Source: Xanthomonas maliensis (GTDB lineage: Bacteria; Pseudomonadota; Gammaproteobacteria; Xanthomonadales; Xanthomonadaceae). Taken from it: DNA of 64,000 nucleotides. Below, piece by piece: positions 7,818-17,241 of the stretch. The notes beneath the pieces were generated by a model. It was given only the letters and a program-made list of their open reading frames with translations, ran no database searches and had not been told where the DNA came from. Location: assembly GCF_009192945.1 (NCBI RefSeq), contig NZ_NSET01000044.1, positions 124,001 to 188,000 on the forward strand, given 5' to 3'. The position numbers were made by a program, and so were the translations under genes. Positions within the stretch are counted from its first letter, which is position 1. Each line of letters begins with the position of its first letter.

Positions 7818-9974
7818 TCAGCGTGCGCCCAGCTCCTTGAGCAGCTGCGGGGCCGGCGCGACCTCGGTCATGATCCAACGCAAATAGCGGCTATCCACCG
7901 CGATCATGCGCGTCATCGCCGGATCGAAGACCCAGTTGCTGCTCACCGATTCCCAGTTGCCGTCGAAGGCCAGTCCCACCAGTCGACCATCGGCATCGAG
8001 CACCGGCGAGCCGGAGTTGCCGCCGGTGATGTCCAGATCGGATAGAAAGTCCACCGGCACCGATCCCAGGCGCTTGTCTTCCAGTCCCGCGTAGCGTTTG
8101 GCCTTGACTGCATCCAGCAAGCGCTTGGGCGCATCGAATGGATCCACGCCGGTGTTCTTGGCGGCCACGCCTTCCAGCGTGGTGAACGGGGTATAGGCGA
8201 CACCATCCTTGGGCGTATAGCCCTTGACGTTGCCGAAGGTGATCCGCAGCGACAGATTCGCATCCGGATAGACCGCCTCGCCGCGGCTCTTGCGGTAGTC
8301 GGCCAAGGCCTGCAGATACACCGGGCGGGCCTTGAGCTGCTCGCCGGCCTGCCGCTTGTCCTCACGTTCGATCTCGAGCAGCGCCGGCATCACCGCCACC
8401 GCATACTGGATCGCCGGGTCGCTGCTCGCCTCGAACGCAGCACGGTCGGCGGCCAACCACTTCAACCGCGCCTCGGTGCTACCCAGCGCAGTGCCATCGA
8501 GCCGGCTCAGCGCAGTCTGCACCGCCGCCGCGTCGTTGCCGCCCAACCAGCGATCGAGCGCTGCGACGCGCTGCGTTGCCGGCAGCTTCTGATACTGGCT
8601 GAGCCAGTACTGCTGCAACTGGCGATCCATCGCCGGCACATAGCGACGTTCCATCTGCTGCATCGCCCCTTCGATCGAGGGCAGGTCGCGCTGCTGGTAG
8701 CCGGACTCACGCTCGGCATCGGGCTTGGCGCGCTCCAGCGCGAGCCGGTACAGCGTGACCGCCGCGCCGACGGTGCCGGTGTTGTCGAATTGCCGCAGCA
8801 CGAAGTCGCGCTGCTGGGTCGCCTGGCTGCGCTTGACCAGCGCCAGCAGCGCATCGTGGGCCTGCAGCGCTGCCCGTCCGCCGCTGCCCTGCCGCTTGAG
8901 CCAGGCCAGCACGGCCGTTTCGTCGGCCTGCTTCTGGGCATGCGCATCGATCCGCTTGAAGCCTTCCAGCTGGCCGTCGAAATTCTTGGTCGCATTGTTC
9001 AACCCGGCCAGGGTGCTGGCGTACTTCACCGCGATGTCGGGGTTCTGCTTGCCGGCCTGCTCGATCAGTCCGATGACGTCCTTCAGGTGCTGGCCGACCA
9101 CCGGATAGGTCCACTGCGCGGTGTTGTCGAACTCGGCCACCAGCGCATAGCGATTGGTGCGCCCCGGGTAACCGGCCACCATCACGAAGTCGCCGGCGCC
9201 CAGCGGCTGCTCGGCCAGCTTGAGGAAATGCTTGGGCTGATACGGCACGTTGTCCTTGGCGTAAGCGGCCGGCTTGCCGTCCTTGCCGACGTAGGCGCGG
9301 TAGAAGGCGAAGTCGCCGGTGTGGCGAGGCCACATCCAGTTGTCGACGTCGCCGCCGTACTTGCCGACGCTGGCCGGCGGCGCGTAGGCCAGGCGCACGT
9401 CCTTGATCTCCAGGTTCTTGAACAGCCGGTAGCCGTTGCCGCCGAAGAAACTGAAGAACTGGCAGCGATAACCCGGCTCCGCTTCGCATTGCGCGATCTG
9501 CTGCTTGCTGAAAGCCTCCAGCGCCAAGGTGCGCTTGAGCGGATCGGCGCCCGCAGCGGCCAACGCGGCCTTGGCCGCCGTGGTCACGTCGGTGATCGCT
9601 TCCAGCACATAGATGCGCGCATTGGGGCCGGCACTGAGTTCGGCGGCCGGGGTGGCGGCGTTGAAGCCGTCGGCGATCAGGTTCTTCTGCGGCGTGGAGT
9701 TGAGCTGGATGGCGCCGTAGGCGCAGTGATGATTGGTCACCACCAGGCCTTGCGGCGATACGAAGCTGGCGGTGCAACCGCCGAGTGCCACCACTGCGCC
9801 CATCGGGTCACCGGTCAGGTCGGCCAGTTGCTCGGCCGGCAACCGCAAACCGGCCTGGCGCAGCGGACCGGCGATCTCCGGCAACTGCTGGGGAACCCAC
9901 ATGCCCTCGCCCGCTTGTGCGGCCTCGGACAGGAACAGGGTGCTCAGGCAAACGACAAGCAGCGACAGACGCAT
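7818..9974 (-). CDS. S46 family dipeptidyl peptidase (DPP7/DAP BII-like)
   Basis: 718 residues with a signal peptide (cleavage after SEAAQA, about 21). The chymotrypsin-like double barrel of family S46 is shown by TNHHCAYGAIQ (catalytic His83) and GGNSGSPVLDADG near residue 655 (catalytic Ser). An Asp-containing segment, KYGGDVDNWMWPRHTGDF, is near 205-222. S46 enzymes release dipeptides from N termini in the periplasm; the closest characterised relative by length and motif is the Stenotrophomonas-type DAP BII. Substrate preference depends on the S1 pocket after the catalytic Ser (GLAFDGNWE), which looks DPP7-like, favouring hydrophobic residues. The gene appears monocistronic. Confidence 0.93.
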   Translation of the reverse strand: MRLSLLVVCLSTLFLSEAAQAGEGMWVPQQLPEIAGPLRQAGLRLPAEQLADLTGDPMGAVVALGGCTASFVSPQGLVVTNHHCAYGAIQLNSTPQKNLIADGFNAATPAAELSAGPNARIYVLEAITDVTTAAKAALAAAGADPLKRTLALEAFSKQQIAQCEAEPGYRCQFFSFFGGNGYRLFKNLEIKDVRLAYAPPASVGKYGGDVDNWMWPRHTGDFAFYRAYVGKDGKPAAYAKDNVPYQPKHFLKLAEQPLGAGDFVMVAGYPGRTNRYALVAEFDNTAQWTYPVVGQHLKDVIGLIEQAGKQNPDIAVKYASTLAGLNNATKNFDGQLEGFKRIDAHAQKQADETAVLAWLKRQGSGGRAALQAHDALLALVKRSQATQQRDFVLRQFDNTGTVGAAVTLYRLALERAKPDAERESGYQQRDLPSIEGAMQQMERRYVPAMDRQLQQYWLSQYQKLPATQRVAALDRWLGGNDAAAVQTALSRLDGTALGSTEARLKWLAADRAAFEASSDPAIQYAVAVMPALLEIEREDKRQAGEQLKARPVYLQALADYRKSRGEAVYPDANLSLRITFGNVKGYTPKDGVAYTPFTTLEGVAAKNTGVDPFDAPKRLLDAVKAKRYAGLEDKRLGSVPVDFLSDLDITGGNSGSPVLDADGRLVGLAFDGNWESVSSNWVFDPAMTRMIAVDSRYLRWIMTEVAPAPQLLKELGAR

Positions 9975-10064
9975 CGGAACGCTCCGGAACCAGGAGCGTT
10001 ACAGTGTAACGCCCGAGGTTACGGCCGAAACCATGACTGATGGCAGGGAGGCGCACGCCTCGGC

Positions 10065-12146
10065 TCAGGCACGACCGAATGCAGGATCGCTGCGGCTGGG
10101 CTGCCCGGTCTCCAGGTGCCCGGCCAGCCGCCGGCGGAAGCTGCCACCTGGCTGCTCCAGCAGCAGGTCGTACCAATGGTCGCTGGCCGCCAACGGCAGC
10201 CGCAGGGTCTGCCGCTCGCCTGCCGCCAGTTGCAGCGTCTTCGGGGCCGGATCGCCGTAGGCGAGCGCGCGCAGTTGCAGCATGCAGGCCTGCCGGCCGG
10301 CATTTCCGAGCTCCAGCACCAACGTCTCGCCCTCCTGCAGTGCTTCCAGCCACGGCGCTGCCGACTCAGCATGTTCGCCAACCAGCTCGCCGGCGAACTC
10401 GCGCAAAAAGCCGTTGGGCCCATGCACCTGTAATCGGTAACTGCCGTCCGCCACCGCACCGTGCGGCGCGTCTTCCAGCTCGGTCCCCGGCAGCACCGTG
10501 TAGTACCACGGCCCACCGCTGCGCGCGCCGCTGTAGACGTTGAAGACCGCTGCGGCGCTGCCGCTGTTGACGAAGCGCAACTGCAGGCCACGTTGCGCCT
10601 GCGTGCGCGCATGCACCTGCAAGGCATATGGCAGTGCACGTGCAGGCCGCTGCCCTGGTTCCTGCCGCGGCACCGCCGGGTGCGTCGGCGGAACCGGGAC
10701 CGGTTTGTCGCGTACCGCCGCTGTCCGGGCGCGGTAATCGTCGATCACCGGCAACGCGCTGAGCGCCGAGACGTCCGGTTGGCGGAAATCGAACACGCTG
10801 GTCAGATCGCCGCTGACCGCCCGCCGCCATGGACTGATATTGGGTTCGGCGACGCCGAAGCGGCGCTCCAGCAGACGCAACACCGAGGTGTGGTCGAACA
10901 CTTGCGAATTGACCCAACCGCCACGTGTCCATGGCGATACCACCAGCATCGGCACGCGGATGCCCAGCCCCATCGGCACGCCGTCGTAGACCTCGCCACG
11001 CGTGTCGACATTGCTGCGCCCCATGCGCGGGTCGATGGCCGGCAACGGTGCCGGCACGTGGTCGAAGAAGCCGTCGTTCTCGTCGTAGTTGATGATCAGC
11101 GCGGTCTTGGCCCACACCTCGGGATTGGCGGTCAGCGCGTCGACCAGCCGCGCCACCAGCGATTCGCCATACGCCGGTGGCGCCTCCGGATGCTCGCAAT
11201 AGGCCGTGGGCGGAATCACCCACGACACCTGTGGCAGGCGATCGGCCTGTACATCGGCGGCGATCGCCGCCAGCAGGTGCTCGGCCTGGGTATTGGCGGC
11301 ATTGCCGGCGTTCGATCCCGGCGCCCAGGCGCGAGCGCGCCGATAGCGGTCGTCGTCCGGCGACAGGCCGCGGTAATGGGAAAAATAGGCGAGCGAGTTG
11401 CAGCCGAAATTGTCGTACTCCTGGTACACCCGCCAATCCACTCCGGCCGCCTGCAGCCGTTGCGCATAGGTGGTCCATTGCAGCGCCGCAAAGCCGGGCG
11501 CATCGCGCGCCATGTCGGCGGTCCAGTTGCCATCGTCGACATTGCTCACCGCCTGCGCACCGGCATTGCCGACGCTGGTCCCGCTGGTCCCGGTGAACAG
11601 ATACATGCGATTGGGATTGGTCGGCCCATGCAGCGAACAGAAATAGCCGTCGCAGATGGTGAAGGCATCGGCAAGTGCGTGGTAGTACGGAATGTCTTGC
11701 CGCTGGAAGTGGCCCATCGTCAGCGCGCCTTTGTACGGCACCCAGGCGTCGTACTCCATCCAACGCGCCGGATCCTGGCCATGGGCGGCTTTCCAGGAAT
11801 GATCCAGGCTTTTGATCAACGGTGCCGAGGTCGTACGCGCATCGAAGGCGAATGGCAGCAGCCGCTGCCCGGCGGTGTCGGGCTGGCTCCACACCGGATG
11901 ACCATCGCGCAACTGCAGCGCGCGTGGATCGCCGAAGCCACGCACGCCACGCAGCGTACCGAAGTAGTGATCGAACGAACGGTTCTCCTGCATCAGGATC
12001 ACCACGTGTTCGATATCGCGCAAGGTTCCGGTGCGCGCCTGTACTGGCAATGCGAGCGCGCGTCCGATCGAAGGCGGCAAGCTGCCGGCGGCGGTGAGCG
12101 CAGCGATGCGCTTGAGAAAGTCGCGGCGGGAAAACGATGCAGTCAT
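10065..12146 (-). CDS. Phosphocholine-type phospholipase C, Tat-exported
   Basis: About 693 residues. The twin-arginine signal is clear: SRRDFLKRIAALTAAGSL. The phosphoesterase domain begins IEHVVILMQENRSFDHYFGTLRGVRGFGD, the phospholipase C/acid phosphatase signature with the nucleophile region ENRSFDHYFG. It continues with SWVIPPTAYCEHPEAPPAYGES and NYDENDGFFDHVPAP, which carry metal ligands. Two C-terminal beta domains (about 490-690) are typical of PlcN/PlcH enzymes. It should hydrolyse phosphatidylcholine or sphingomyelin to the phospho-headgroup. The start at MTASFS is preferred because an AGG lies seven bases before it; an ATG two codons earlier lacks this. It is divergent from a TonB-dependent receptor gene. 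Confidence 0.93.
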   Translation of the reverse strand: MTASFSRRDFLKRIAALTAAGSLPPSIGRALALPVQARTGTLRDIEHVVILMQENRSFDHYFGTLRGVRGFGDPRALQLRDGHPVWSQPDTAGQRLLPFAFDARTTSAPLIKSLDHSWKAAHGQDPARWMEYDAWVPYKGALTMGHFQRQDIPYYHALADAFTICDGYFCSLHGPTNPNRMYLFTGTSGTSVGNAGAQAVSNVDDGNWTADMARDAPGFAALQWTTYAQRLQAAGVDWRVYQEYDNFGCNSLAYFSHYRGLSPDDDRYRRARAWAPGSNAGNAANTQAEHLLAAIAADVQADRLPQVSWVIPPTAYCEHPEAPPAYGESLVARLVDALTANPEVWAKTALIINYDENDGFFDHVPAPLPAIDPRMGRSNVDTRGEVYDGVPMGLGIRVPMLVVSPWTRGGWVNSQVFDHTSVLRLLERRFGVAEPNISPWRRAVSGDLTSVFDFRQPDVSALSALPVIDDYRARTAAVRDKPVPVPPTHPAVPRQEPGQRPARALPYALQVHARTQAQRGLQLRFVNSGSAAAVFNVYSGARSGGPWYYTVLPGTELEDAPHGAVADGSYRLQVHGPNGFLREFAGELVGEHAESAAPWLEALQEGETLVLELGNAGRQACMLQLRALAYGDPAPKTLQLAAGERQTLRLPLAASDHWYDLLLEQPGGSFRRRLAGHLETGQPSRSDPAFGRA

Positions 12147-12332
12147 CGGCATACCTGGAAGGTGCGGTGCAACGGCAATCCATCGCCAGCCTGCGCAGGT
12201 ATAGCCATCGCAGAAGACAGTTGTGCGACAGCGGCGGTCATCAATGTTTCATGAGCCATTGACACCCTGCGTCGCGAAACGCCGGCCTCGCGTCGCGCGT
12301 CCGCCCCAGTCGTGCTTCAACAGGACTCCCCC

Positions 12333-14648
12333 ATGACATCCCTTCGTCGCTTTCCTGTCACTCCCCTGGCGTTCGCGCTGGCCACCTTGCTGCCGGCGAT
12401 CGCCCAAGCGGACACTTCCGCTGCCGATACGCTGCCCGCTGACAGCGCTCCCGCCGCAACCGAAGCGACTCAGCTGGATGCGATCACCGTGGTTTCGCAA
12501 GGCGCCACCCGCCAGGTGCAACGGGTCAGCCGACAGGACATCGAGGCGCTCACGCCGGGAAGCAGCGCGTTCAAGGCGGTCGAAAAGCTGCCGGGCGTGC
12601 AGTTTCAATCGGCCGATCCATGGGGCACCTACGAATGGTCGACCCAGGTGACCTTGCACGGCTTCGACCAAAGCCGTCTGGGCTACACGCTCGACGGCAT
12701 TCCGCTGGGCAACATGAGCTATGGCGTCACCAACGGACTGCACATCACCCGCGCCATCACCTCCGAGAACATCGGCTCGGTGGAACTGGCGCAAGGCGCC
12801 GGCGCGCTCGGCACCGCCTCCAACACCAACCTCGGCGGCACCCTGCAGTTCTACTCGGCCGATCCGCAGAGCACGACGGGGGCACGCCTGGTGCAGACGG
12901 TCGGCAGCGATGCCACCCGCCGCACCTTCGTGCGCGGCGACACCGGTGAGCACAACGGGTTGTCGGCCTATCTGTCCTACGCCAACGCGTCCACCGACAA
13001 GTGGAAAGGCTATGGCGACCAGACCTCCGAGCAGGCCAATCTGAAGACGCTGTATCAATGGGGCGACGGCAATCGGCTGAGCCTGTTCCTGGACACCTCA
13101 CGGCGCAAGGAATACGACTACATGGACCTGTCGTTGACCAGCCAGCGCGCGCTCGGCTGGGACTTCGACTATCTGCAGCCAGACTGGGCGACCGCGACCC
13201 AGATGGCCAATGCCTATCGCCGTACCGGCGCCACCAGTGGCGTCGCCAACGGCTACCCGCAATCGCTGGCCGGCCTGCCCGAGGACTACAGCTGGCTCGA
13301 TGCCAGCTACTACGCCGGCGGCGGCCTGCGCCGGGACAATCTGGCCGGGCTGTCGGGCACCTTCGTGTTCGGCAACGCCACCCTCGATGCGACTGGCTAC
13401 TACCACGGCAATCGCGGCGAAGGCCAATGGGCCACGCCGTACGTGGCCTCCTCGGCGCTGGTGCCGATTTCGATGCGCACCACCGACTACGGGCTGGATC
13501 GCTTCGGCGGCACCAGCGCATTGAAATGGGCGCTGGGCAATCACAATCTGGAAGTCGGACTGTGGGCGGAGAACGCGCGCACCACCCAGGAACGCAACTA
13601 CTTCACCCTCGGTAGCGACGGCTACACCTCGCTGTACGACGTCTATGCCTCGCAAACCCCGTTCCGGCGCGACTTCCTGCAGCGCTACACCACGCAGACA
13701 CGCATGCTGTACCTGCAGGACACCGTACGTCTGCTCGACGACCGCCTGACCTTGAACTATGGTGCCAAGGCGCTGAGCACCACCACACGCGCACAGTCGC
13801 TGGTGCCGACCACCGCCTTGGCGCAGGGACGCATTCGCGCCAGCGACAGCTTCCTGCCGCAGGTCGGCGTGAACTACAAGCTCGACGACAACCAGGACAT
13901 CTATGCGTCCTACAGCAAGAACATCGCCGCGTTCGGCTTCACACCGTTCGGAACCTCGCAGGCGGCGTTCGATCGCAGCCGCGCCACGCTCGAGCCGGAA
14001 GAGTCACAGACGGTGCAGGTCGGCTACCGCGTGCAGGATGCACAGTTCCAGCTCTCGGCCGATGCCTACTTCACCAAGTTCTCCAACCGACTGCTGACCA
14101 CCTCGCCGTGCACCGCGGTGCAGACCTGTGCGGCGATCCTGAGCAACGTCGGCGCCGTCCATAGCGCCGGCGCCGACCTGGCGCTGATGTGGCGCCCGGT
14201 CGAAGGCTTGAGCTGGTTGAACGCACTGTCGTGGAATCGCTCGCGCTACCAGGACGACTATCTCAACAATGGTGTGGTCGCCACCGCCGGCAAGGACGTG
14301 GTCGGCATCCCGGCATTGATGTTCTCTTCCACCGCCACCTACCAGATCGGCAACCTGCGCCTGGACCTGGACGGCAAGTACGTGGACAAGCGCTACATCA
14401 CCTTCCTCAACGACTCGCAGGTGCCGTCGTACTGGCTGTTCAATGCCGGCGCCCGCTACGACTTCGGTCGTCTCGGCGACGTGGCCGACGTGGCGCTGGC
14501 GTTCAATGTCACTAACCTCACCGACAAGCGCTACTTCGCCAGCACCGGCACCAACGGCTACGTGGCGTCCGATCCGGACGGCTACAACCAGACCATGGTG
14601 GTCGGCGCGCCGCGCCAGTACTTCCTGAGCCTGGATGTGAACTTCTGA
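12333..14648 (+). CDS. TonB-dependent outer-membrane receptor (next to phospholipase C)
   Basis: About 771 residues. Signal peptide 1-26 (ending AIAQA), TonB-box-like DAITVV at 49-54, plug domain to about 165 (EKLPGVQF, LDGIPLG, NLGGTLQFYSA), then a 22-strand-type barrel ending in FLSLDVNF with a terminal Phe, as expected for BAM-assembled proteins. The start is the ATG with an AGGA seven bases upstream; a GTG 21 bases earlier lacks support. The ligand is unknown. The divergent phospholipase C gene suggests a product of lipid headgroup breakdown, but this is inference only; other siderophore- or vitamin-type ligands are possible. Confidence 0.92.
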   Translation: MTSLRRFPVTPLAFALATLLPAIAQADTSAADTLPADSAPAATEATQLDAITVVSQGATRQVQRVSRQDIEALTPGSSAFKAVEKLPGVQFQSADPWGTYEWSTQVTLHGFDQSRLGYTLDGIPLGNMSYGVTNGLHITRAITSENIGSVELAQGAGALGTASNTNLGGTLQFYSADPQSTTGARLVQTVGSDATRRTFVRGDTGEHNGLSAYLSYANASTDKWKGYGDQTSEQANLKTLYQWGDGNRLSLFLDTSRRKEYDYMDLSLTSQRALGWDFDYLQPDWATATQMANAYRRTGATSGVANGYPQSLAGLPEDYSWLDASYYAGGGLRRDNLAGLSGTFVFGNATLDATGYYHGNRGEGQWATPYVASSALVPISMRTTDYGLDRFGGTSALKWALGNHNLEVGLWAENARTTQERNYFTLGSDGYTSLYDVYASQTPFRRDFLQRYTTQTRMLYLQDTVRLLDDRLTLNYGAKALSTTTRAQSLVPTTALAQGRIRASDSFLPQVGVNYKLDDNQDIYASYSKNIAAFGFTPFGTSQAAFDRSRATLEPEESQTVQVGYRVQDAQFQLSADAYFTKFSNRLLTTSPCTAVQTCAAILSNVGAVHSAGADLALMWRPVEGLSWLNALSWNRSRYQDDYLNNGVVATAGKDVVGIPALMFSSTATYQIGNLRLDLDGKYVDKRYITFLNDSQVPSYWLFNAGARYDFGRLGDVADVALAFNVTNLTDKRYFASTGTNGYVASDPDGYNQTMVVGAPRQYFLSLDVNF

Positions 14649-14662
14649 GCATCTGCCGGTTG

Positions 14663-14910
14663 CCCCCTCATCCGGCGCTGCGCGCCACCTTCTCCCGCAT
14701 GCGGGAGAAGGGTAAAGGCGGTTGGACCTCCCTCCGGCGCTGCACGCCCCCTTGCCCCGCATGCGGGAGAAGGGTGAAGGCGGTTGGACCTCCCTCCGGC
14801 GCTGCACGCCCCCTTGCCCCGCATGCAGGAGAAGGGTGAAGGCGGTTGGACCTCCGTCCGGCACTGCACGCCCCCTTCCCCCGCACGCGGGGGAAGGGGC
14901 CCGAAGGGCG
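14663..14910. repeat. Four-copy 62-bp tandem repeat with palindromic cores
   Basis: The core CTCCCGCATGCGGGAG-type palindrome recurs at exact 62-base steps: the GCATGC or its variant begins at 14697, 14759, 14821 and 14883. Between cores the sequence is almost identical, including GGTGAAGGCGGTTGGACCTC. Copy 3 has one change in the core and copy 4 has several. The flank ends in CCCGAAGGGCGGATGGGGG, a common Xanthomonas intergenic palindrome ending. Open frames through it give a repeated MDLPPALHAPLP peptide, which is a by-product. It may help terminate the receptor transcript. Confidence 0.9.
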
Positions 14911-15052
14911 GATGGGGGCAGAGCGGGAAGTCGCTCCCCCTGCCAGGCTCGTGGTCGCCCGCTCGTACACCGCCTGCTTCCACCTCCTGGCAGGCGCCGA
15001 TCAACGTGGGCGACCATCCTGCACTGCCGCATGGCGGATGCTGCATCGGGCA

Positions 15053-15058
15053 TATAAT
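15053..15058 (+). promoter_or_regulatory. Candidate -10 box of tdh
   Basis: A perfect TATAAT lies 34 bases before the tdh ATG in otherwise GC-rich DNA. No good -35 hexamer is found 16-18 bases upstream, so the call rests on the -10 alone. Confidence 0.45.
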
Positions 15059-15091
15059 TGACGACTTATTTCACTCAGCAGGTCCCGCCCG

Positions 15092-16126
15092 ATGGCGCAG
15101 ACGATGAAGGCGCTGGTCAAGCGCGAAGCGAACAAGGGCATCTGGCTGGAACAGGTCCCGGTGCCGACGCCCGGCCCCAACGAGGTCCTGATCAAGCTGG
15201 AAAAGACCGCGATCTGCGGCACCGACCTGCATATCTACCTGTGGGACGAATGGAGCCAGCGCACCATCACCCCCGGCCTGACCATCGGCCATGAGTTCGT
15301 CGGCCGGGTGGCCGCGCTCGGCTCGGCGGTGACTGGCTACACCGTCGGCCAGCGCGTGTCGGCCGAAGGCCATATCGTCTGCGGCCACTGCCGCAATTGC
15401 CGAGGCGGCCGTCCGCATCTGTGCCCCAATACCGTCGGCATCGGCGTCAACGTCAACGGCGCCTTCGCCGAATACATGGTGATGCCGGCCTCCAACCTGT
15501 GGCCGATCCCCGACCAGATCCCGTCCGAGCTGGCCGCGTTCTTCGATCCCTACGGCAACGCCGCACATTGCGCGCTGGAGTTCGACGTCATCGGCGAGGA
15601 CGTGCTGATCACCGGCGCCGGCCCCATCGGCATCATCGCCGCCGGCATCTGCAAGCACATCGGTGCGCGCAACGTGGTGGTCACCGACGTCAACGATTTC
15701 CGCCTGAAGCTGGCCGCCGACATGGGGGCCACCCGCGTGGTCAACGTCGCCAATACCTCGCTGAAGGAGGTGATGAAGGACCTGCACATGGAGGGCTTCG
15801 ACGTCGGCCTGGAAATGAGCGGCAATCCGCGCGCGTTCAACGACATGCTCGATTGCATGTACCACGGCGGCAAGATCGCCATGCTCGGCATTATGCCGCG
15901 CGGTGCCGGCTGCGACTGGGACAAGATCATCTTCAAGGGCCTGACCGTACAGGGCATCTACGGCCGCAAGATGTACGAGACCTGGTACAAGATGACCCAG
16001 CTGGTGATGTCCGGCTTCCCATTGCACAAGGTACTGACGCACCAGCTGCCGATCGACGATTTCCAGAAGGGTTTCGACCTGATGGAACAGGGCAAGGCCG
16101 GCAAGGTCGTGCTGAGCTGGAACTGA
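15092..16126 (+). CDS. tdh: L-threonine 3-dehydrogenase
   Basis: 344 residues, close to E. coli Tdh (341). It oxidises L-threonine with NAD+ to 2-amino-3-ketobutyrate, the first step of threonine breakdown. The catalytic zinc Cys42 is in [16 protein letters not shown], followed by GHEFVG. The structural zinc cysteines are Cys97, Cys100, Cys103 and Cys111 in [15 protein letters not shown], and the NAD-binding [14 protein letters not shown] is near 172. The partner enzyme gene kbl lies about 5 kb downstream, not adjacent as in E. coli. A strong hairpin terminator follows. Confidence 0.98.
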   Translation: MAQTMKALVKREANKGIWLEQVPVPTPGPNEVLIKLEKTAICGTDLHIYLWDEWSQRTITPGLTIGHEFVGRVAALGSAVTGYTVGQRVSAEGHIVCGHCRNCRGGRPHLCPNTVGIGVNVNGAFAEYMVMPASNLWPIPDQIPSELAAFFDPYGNAAHCALEFDVIGEDVLITGAGPIGIIAAGICKHIGARNVVVTDVNDFRLKLAADMGATRVVNVANTSLKEVMKDLHMEGFDVGLEMSGNPRAFNDMLDCMYHGGKIAMLGIMPRGAGCDWDKIIFKGLTVQGIYGRKMYETWYKMTQLVMSGFPLHKVLTHQLPIDDFQKGFDLMEQGKAGKVVLSWN

Positions 16127-16150
16127 TCCACGCGCAGATCGAAACGCAAA

Positions 16151-16180
16151 CGCAAAAGGCGCCGTAAGGCGCCTTTTGCG
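16151..16180. terminator. Bidirectional hairpin terminator between tdh and the porin gene
   Basis: A perfect 13-base inverted repeat (CGCAAAAGGCGCC / GGCGCCTTTTGCG) with a four-base GTAA loop. The A and T runs inside the stem give a U-rich 3' arm in both directions. It lies between two convergent genes and should serve both. Confidence 0.9.
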
Positions 16181-16201
16181 GGTCCGCTCAACGCGGTCGT
16201 T

Positions 16202-16912
16202 TCACGGCCAGGTCACCGTGGCGGTGGCGACGGTCCGGCCTTCGGTATTGGGACGACCGAAACCGAATTCGGCAGGCTCACTGGTGTCGTAGTAGCCGAC
16301 ACTCAACGCAAGCGGACCGAAGCTCTTGCCGACGGTGATCGCATAATCGTCGTAATCGTGATCTACCTGCCTCAGTGCCGAGGTGTAGATGGTGTGCCCG
16401 ACGTGTGCTCCGACGCTGAACTTGTACGGCAGCGGCCAAACTGCGTCCAGCGCGTAGTAATAGCCGTCGGTCTTGCTGCCGTACAGATCGTTGGTGTATC
16501 CGACGGTCAGGCTGTAGGTTTTCAGGAACGTCGTCTTGGTGACCAATTCGTTGTAGTTCGTCTCGCCCGCATGCGGGTAATTGTAGCGAGTGAGGGCAAC
16601 ATCGAGGTCCCACTGCTTACCCAGTTCGACGCCATACCCAACCGTACCATCCACCTCCCAGTCCGGATCTCCCTCGCCAGGATCGACGTTGGACGTCCAA
16701 GCGGCCGCATAGAAGCCGGAAGGGTGCTTATAGGTCAGCCCGGCCTGGAATGCGGGATCGCCATTGGTCTGGGAAATGCCGCGGAACACATAGTCGCTGG
16801 TGACAGCGAAGGTGCCGGACAGCGGCGAGGCGGTGCTTGCTTCCTCTGCGTGCGCGAGCGGGGCGACGCTGCTCAACAAAAGGGCACAGCACATAGGCGA
16901 AAACAGCTTCAT
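16202..16912 (-). CDS. TorF family putative porin
   Basis: 236 residues. Signal peptide 1-22 (ending PLAHA), then a mature start GTFAVTSDYVFRGISQTNGDPAFQAGL, which is the hallmark of the conserved proteobacterial family TIGR02001/TorF. The rest is an alternating hydrophobic/aromatic pattern of a beta barrel (FYAAAWTSNVD, GYGVELGKQWDLDVALTRYNYP) ending TATVTWP. The family is predicted to form outer-membrane channels; the substrate is unknown. The ATG is preceded by GGAGAT at good spacing. It may be unrelated to either flanking pathway. Confidence 0.88.
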   Translation of the reverse strand: MKLFSPMCCALLLSSVAPLAHAEEASTASPLSGTFAVTSDYVFRGISQTNGDPAFQAGLTYKHPSGFYAAAWTSNVDPGEGDPDWEVDGTVGYGVELGKQWDLDVALTRYNYPHAGETNYNELVTKTTFLKTYSLTVGYTNDLYGSKTDGYYYALDAVWPLPYKFSVGAHVGHTIYTSALRQVDHDYDDYAITVGKSFGPLALSVGYYDTSEPAEFGFGRPNTEGRTVATATVTWP

Positions 16913-17241
16913 GGGGCATCTCCAAAAACGAAGGGCGGTCGGATTGCGCGAAGCGAGGCCTGCCATGACTTCTTAATTCAGTCGTCGTTGCAGTGCAATA
17001 TTGCTATTTCGCTCGCTTGACACAGCGCACATCCGCGCAGCTCTCTACAGATCCGCCCGGCGTGTCACCGGCCACGTGATCGACTCAGGCGGGCTCTTCT
17101 TGAGGCGCGGCGCACAAATAGATCCCCGTCCCCCCACACGGTGTCGGGAGAACACGAAGCAAACCCAAGCGTGCGCTCCACGTCATGCGGTCCGCGAACC
17201 GCAAAAAGCCTGGCCGCGCTGCTGGGCCGTGCCGGTGGTCG
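16913..17241. other. Intergenic gap, no gene seen
   Basis: About 330 bases between the cysA stop and the porin start. The side near 16970-17020 is less GC-rich and may hold the porin promoter. No terminator hairpin with a T-run was found after cysA. Confidence 0.4.

Noticed and set aside
12153-12332. Cobalamin riboswitch or Pho box between phospholipase C and the receptor
   Set aside because: No B12-box core and no CTGTCAT direct repeats were found. A TTGACA at 12259-12264 lacks a matching -10.
14663-14910. CRISPR array
   Set aside because: The whole 62-base unit including spacer is repeated, so there are no unique spacers, and no cas genes are near.
14722-15057. Repeated MDLPPALHAPLP frames as a repeat protein
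   Set aside because: They arise only because the 62-base DNA repeat is read through; 62 is not divisible by 3, so the copies fall in different frames, which rules out one repeat protein.
15071-16042. 323-codon minus-strand frame opposite tdh
   Set aside because: Shadow of the tdh coding sequence; tdh has all its catalytic residues.
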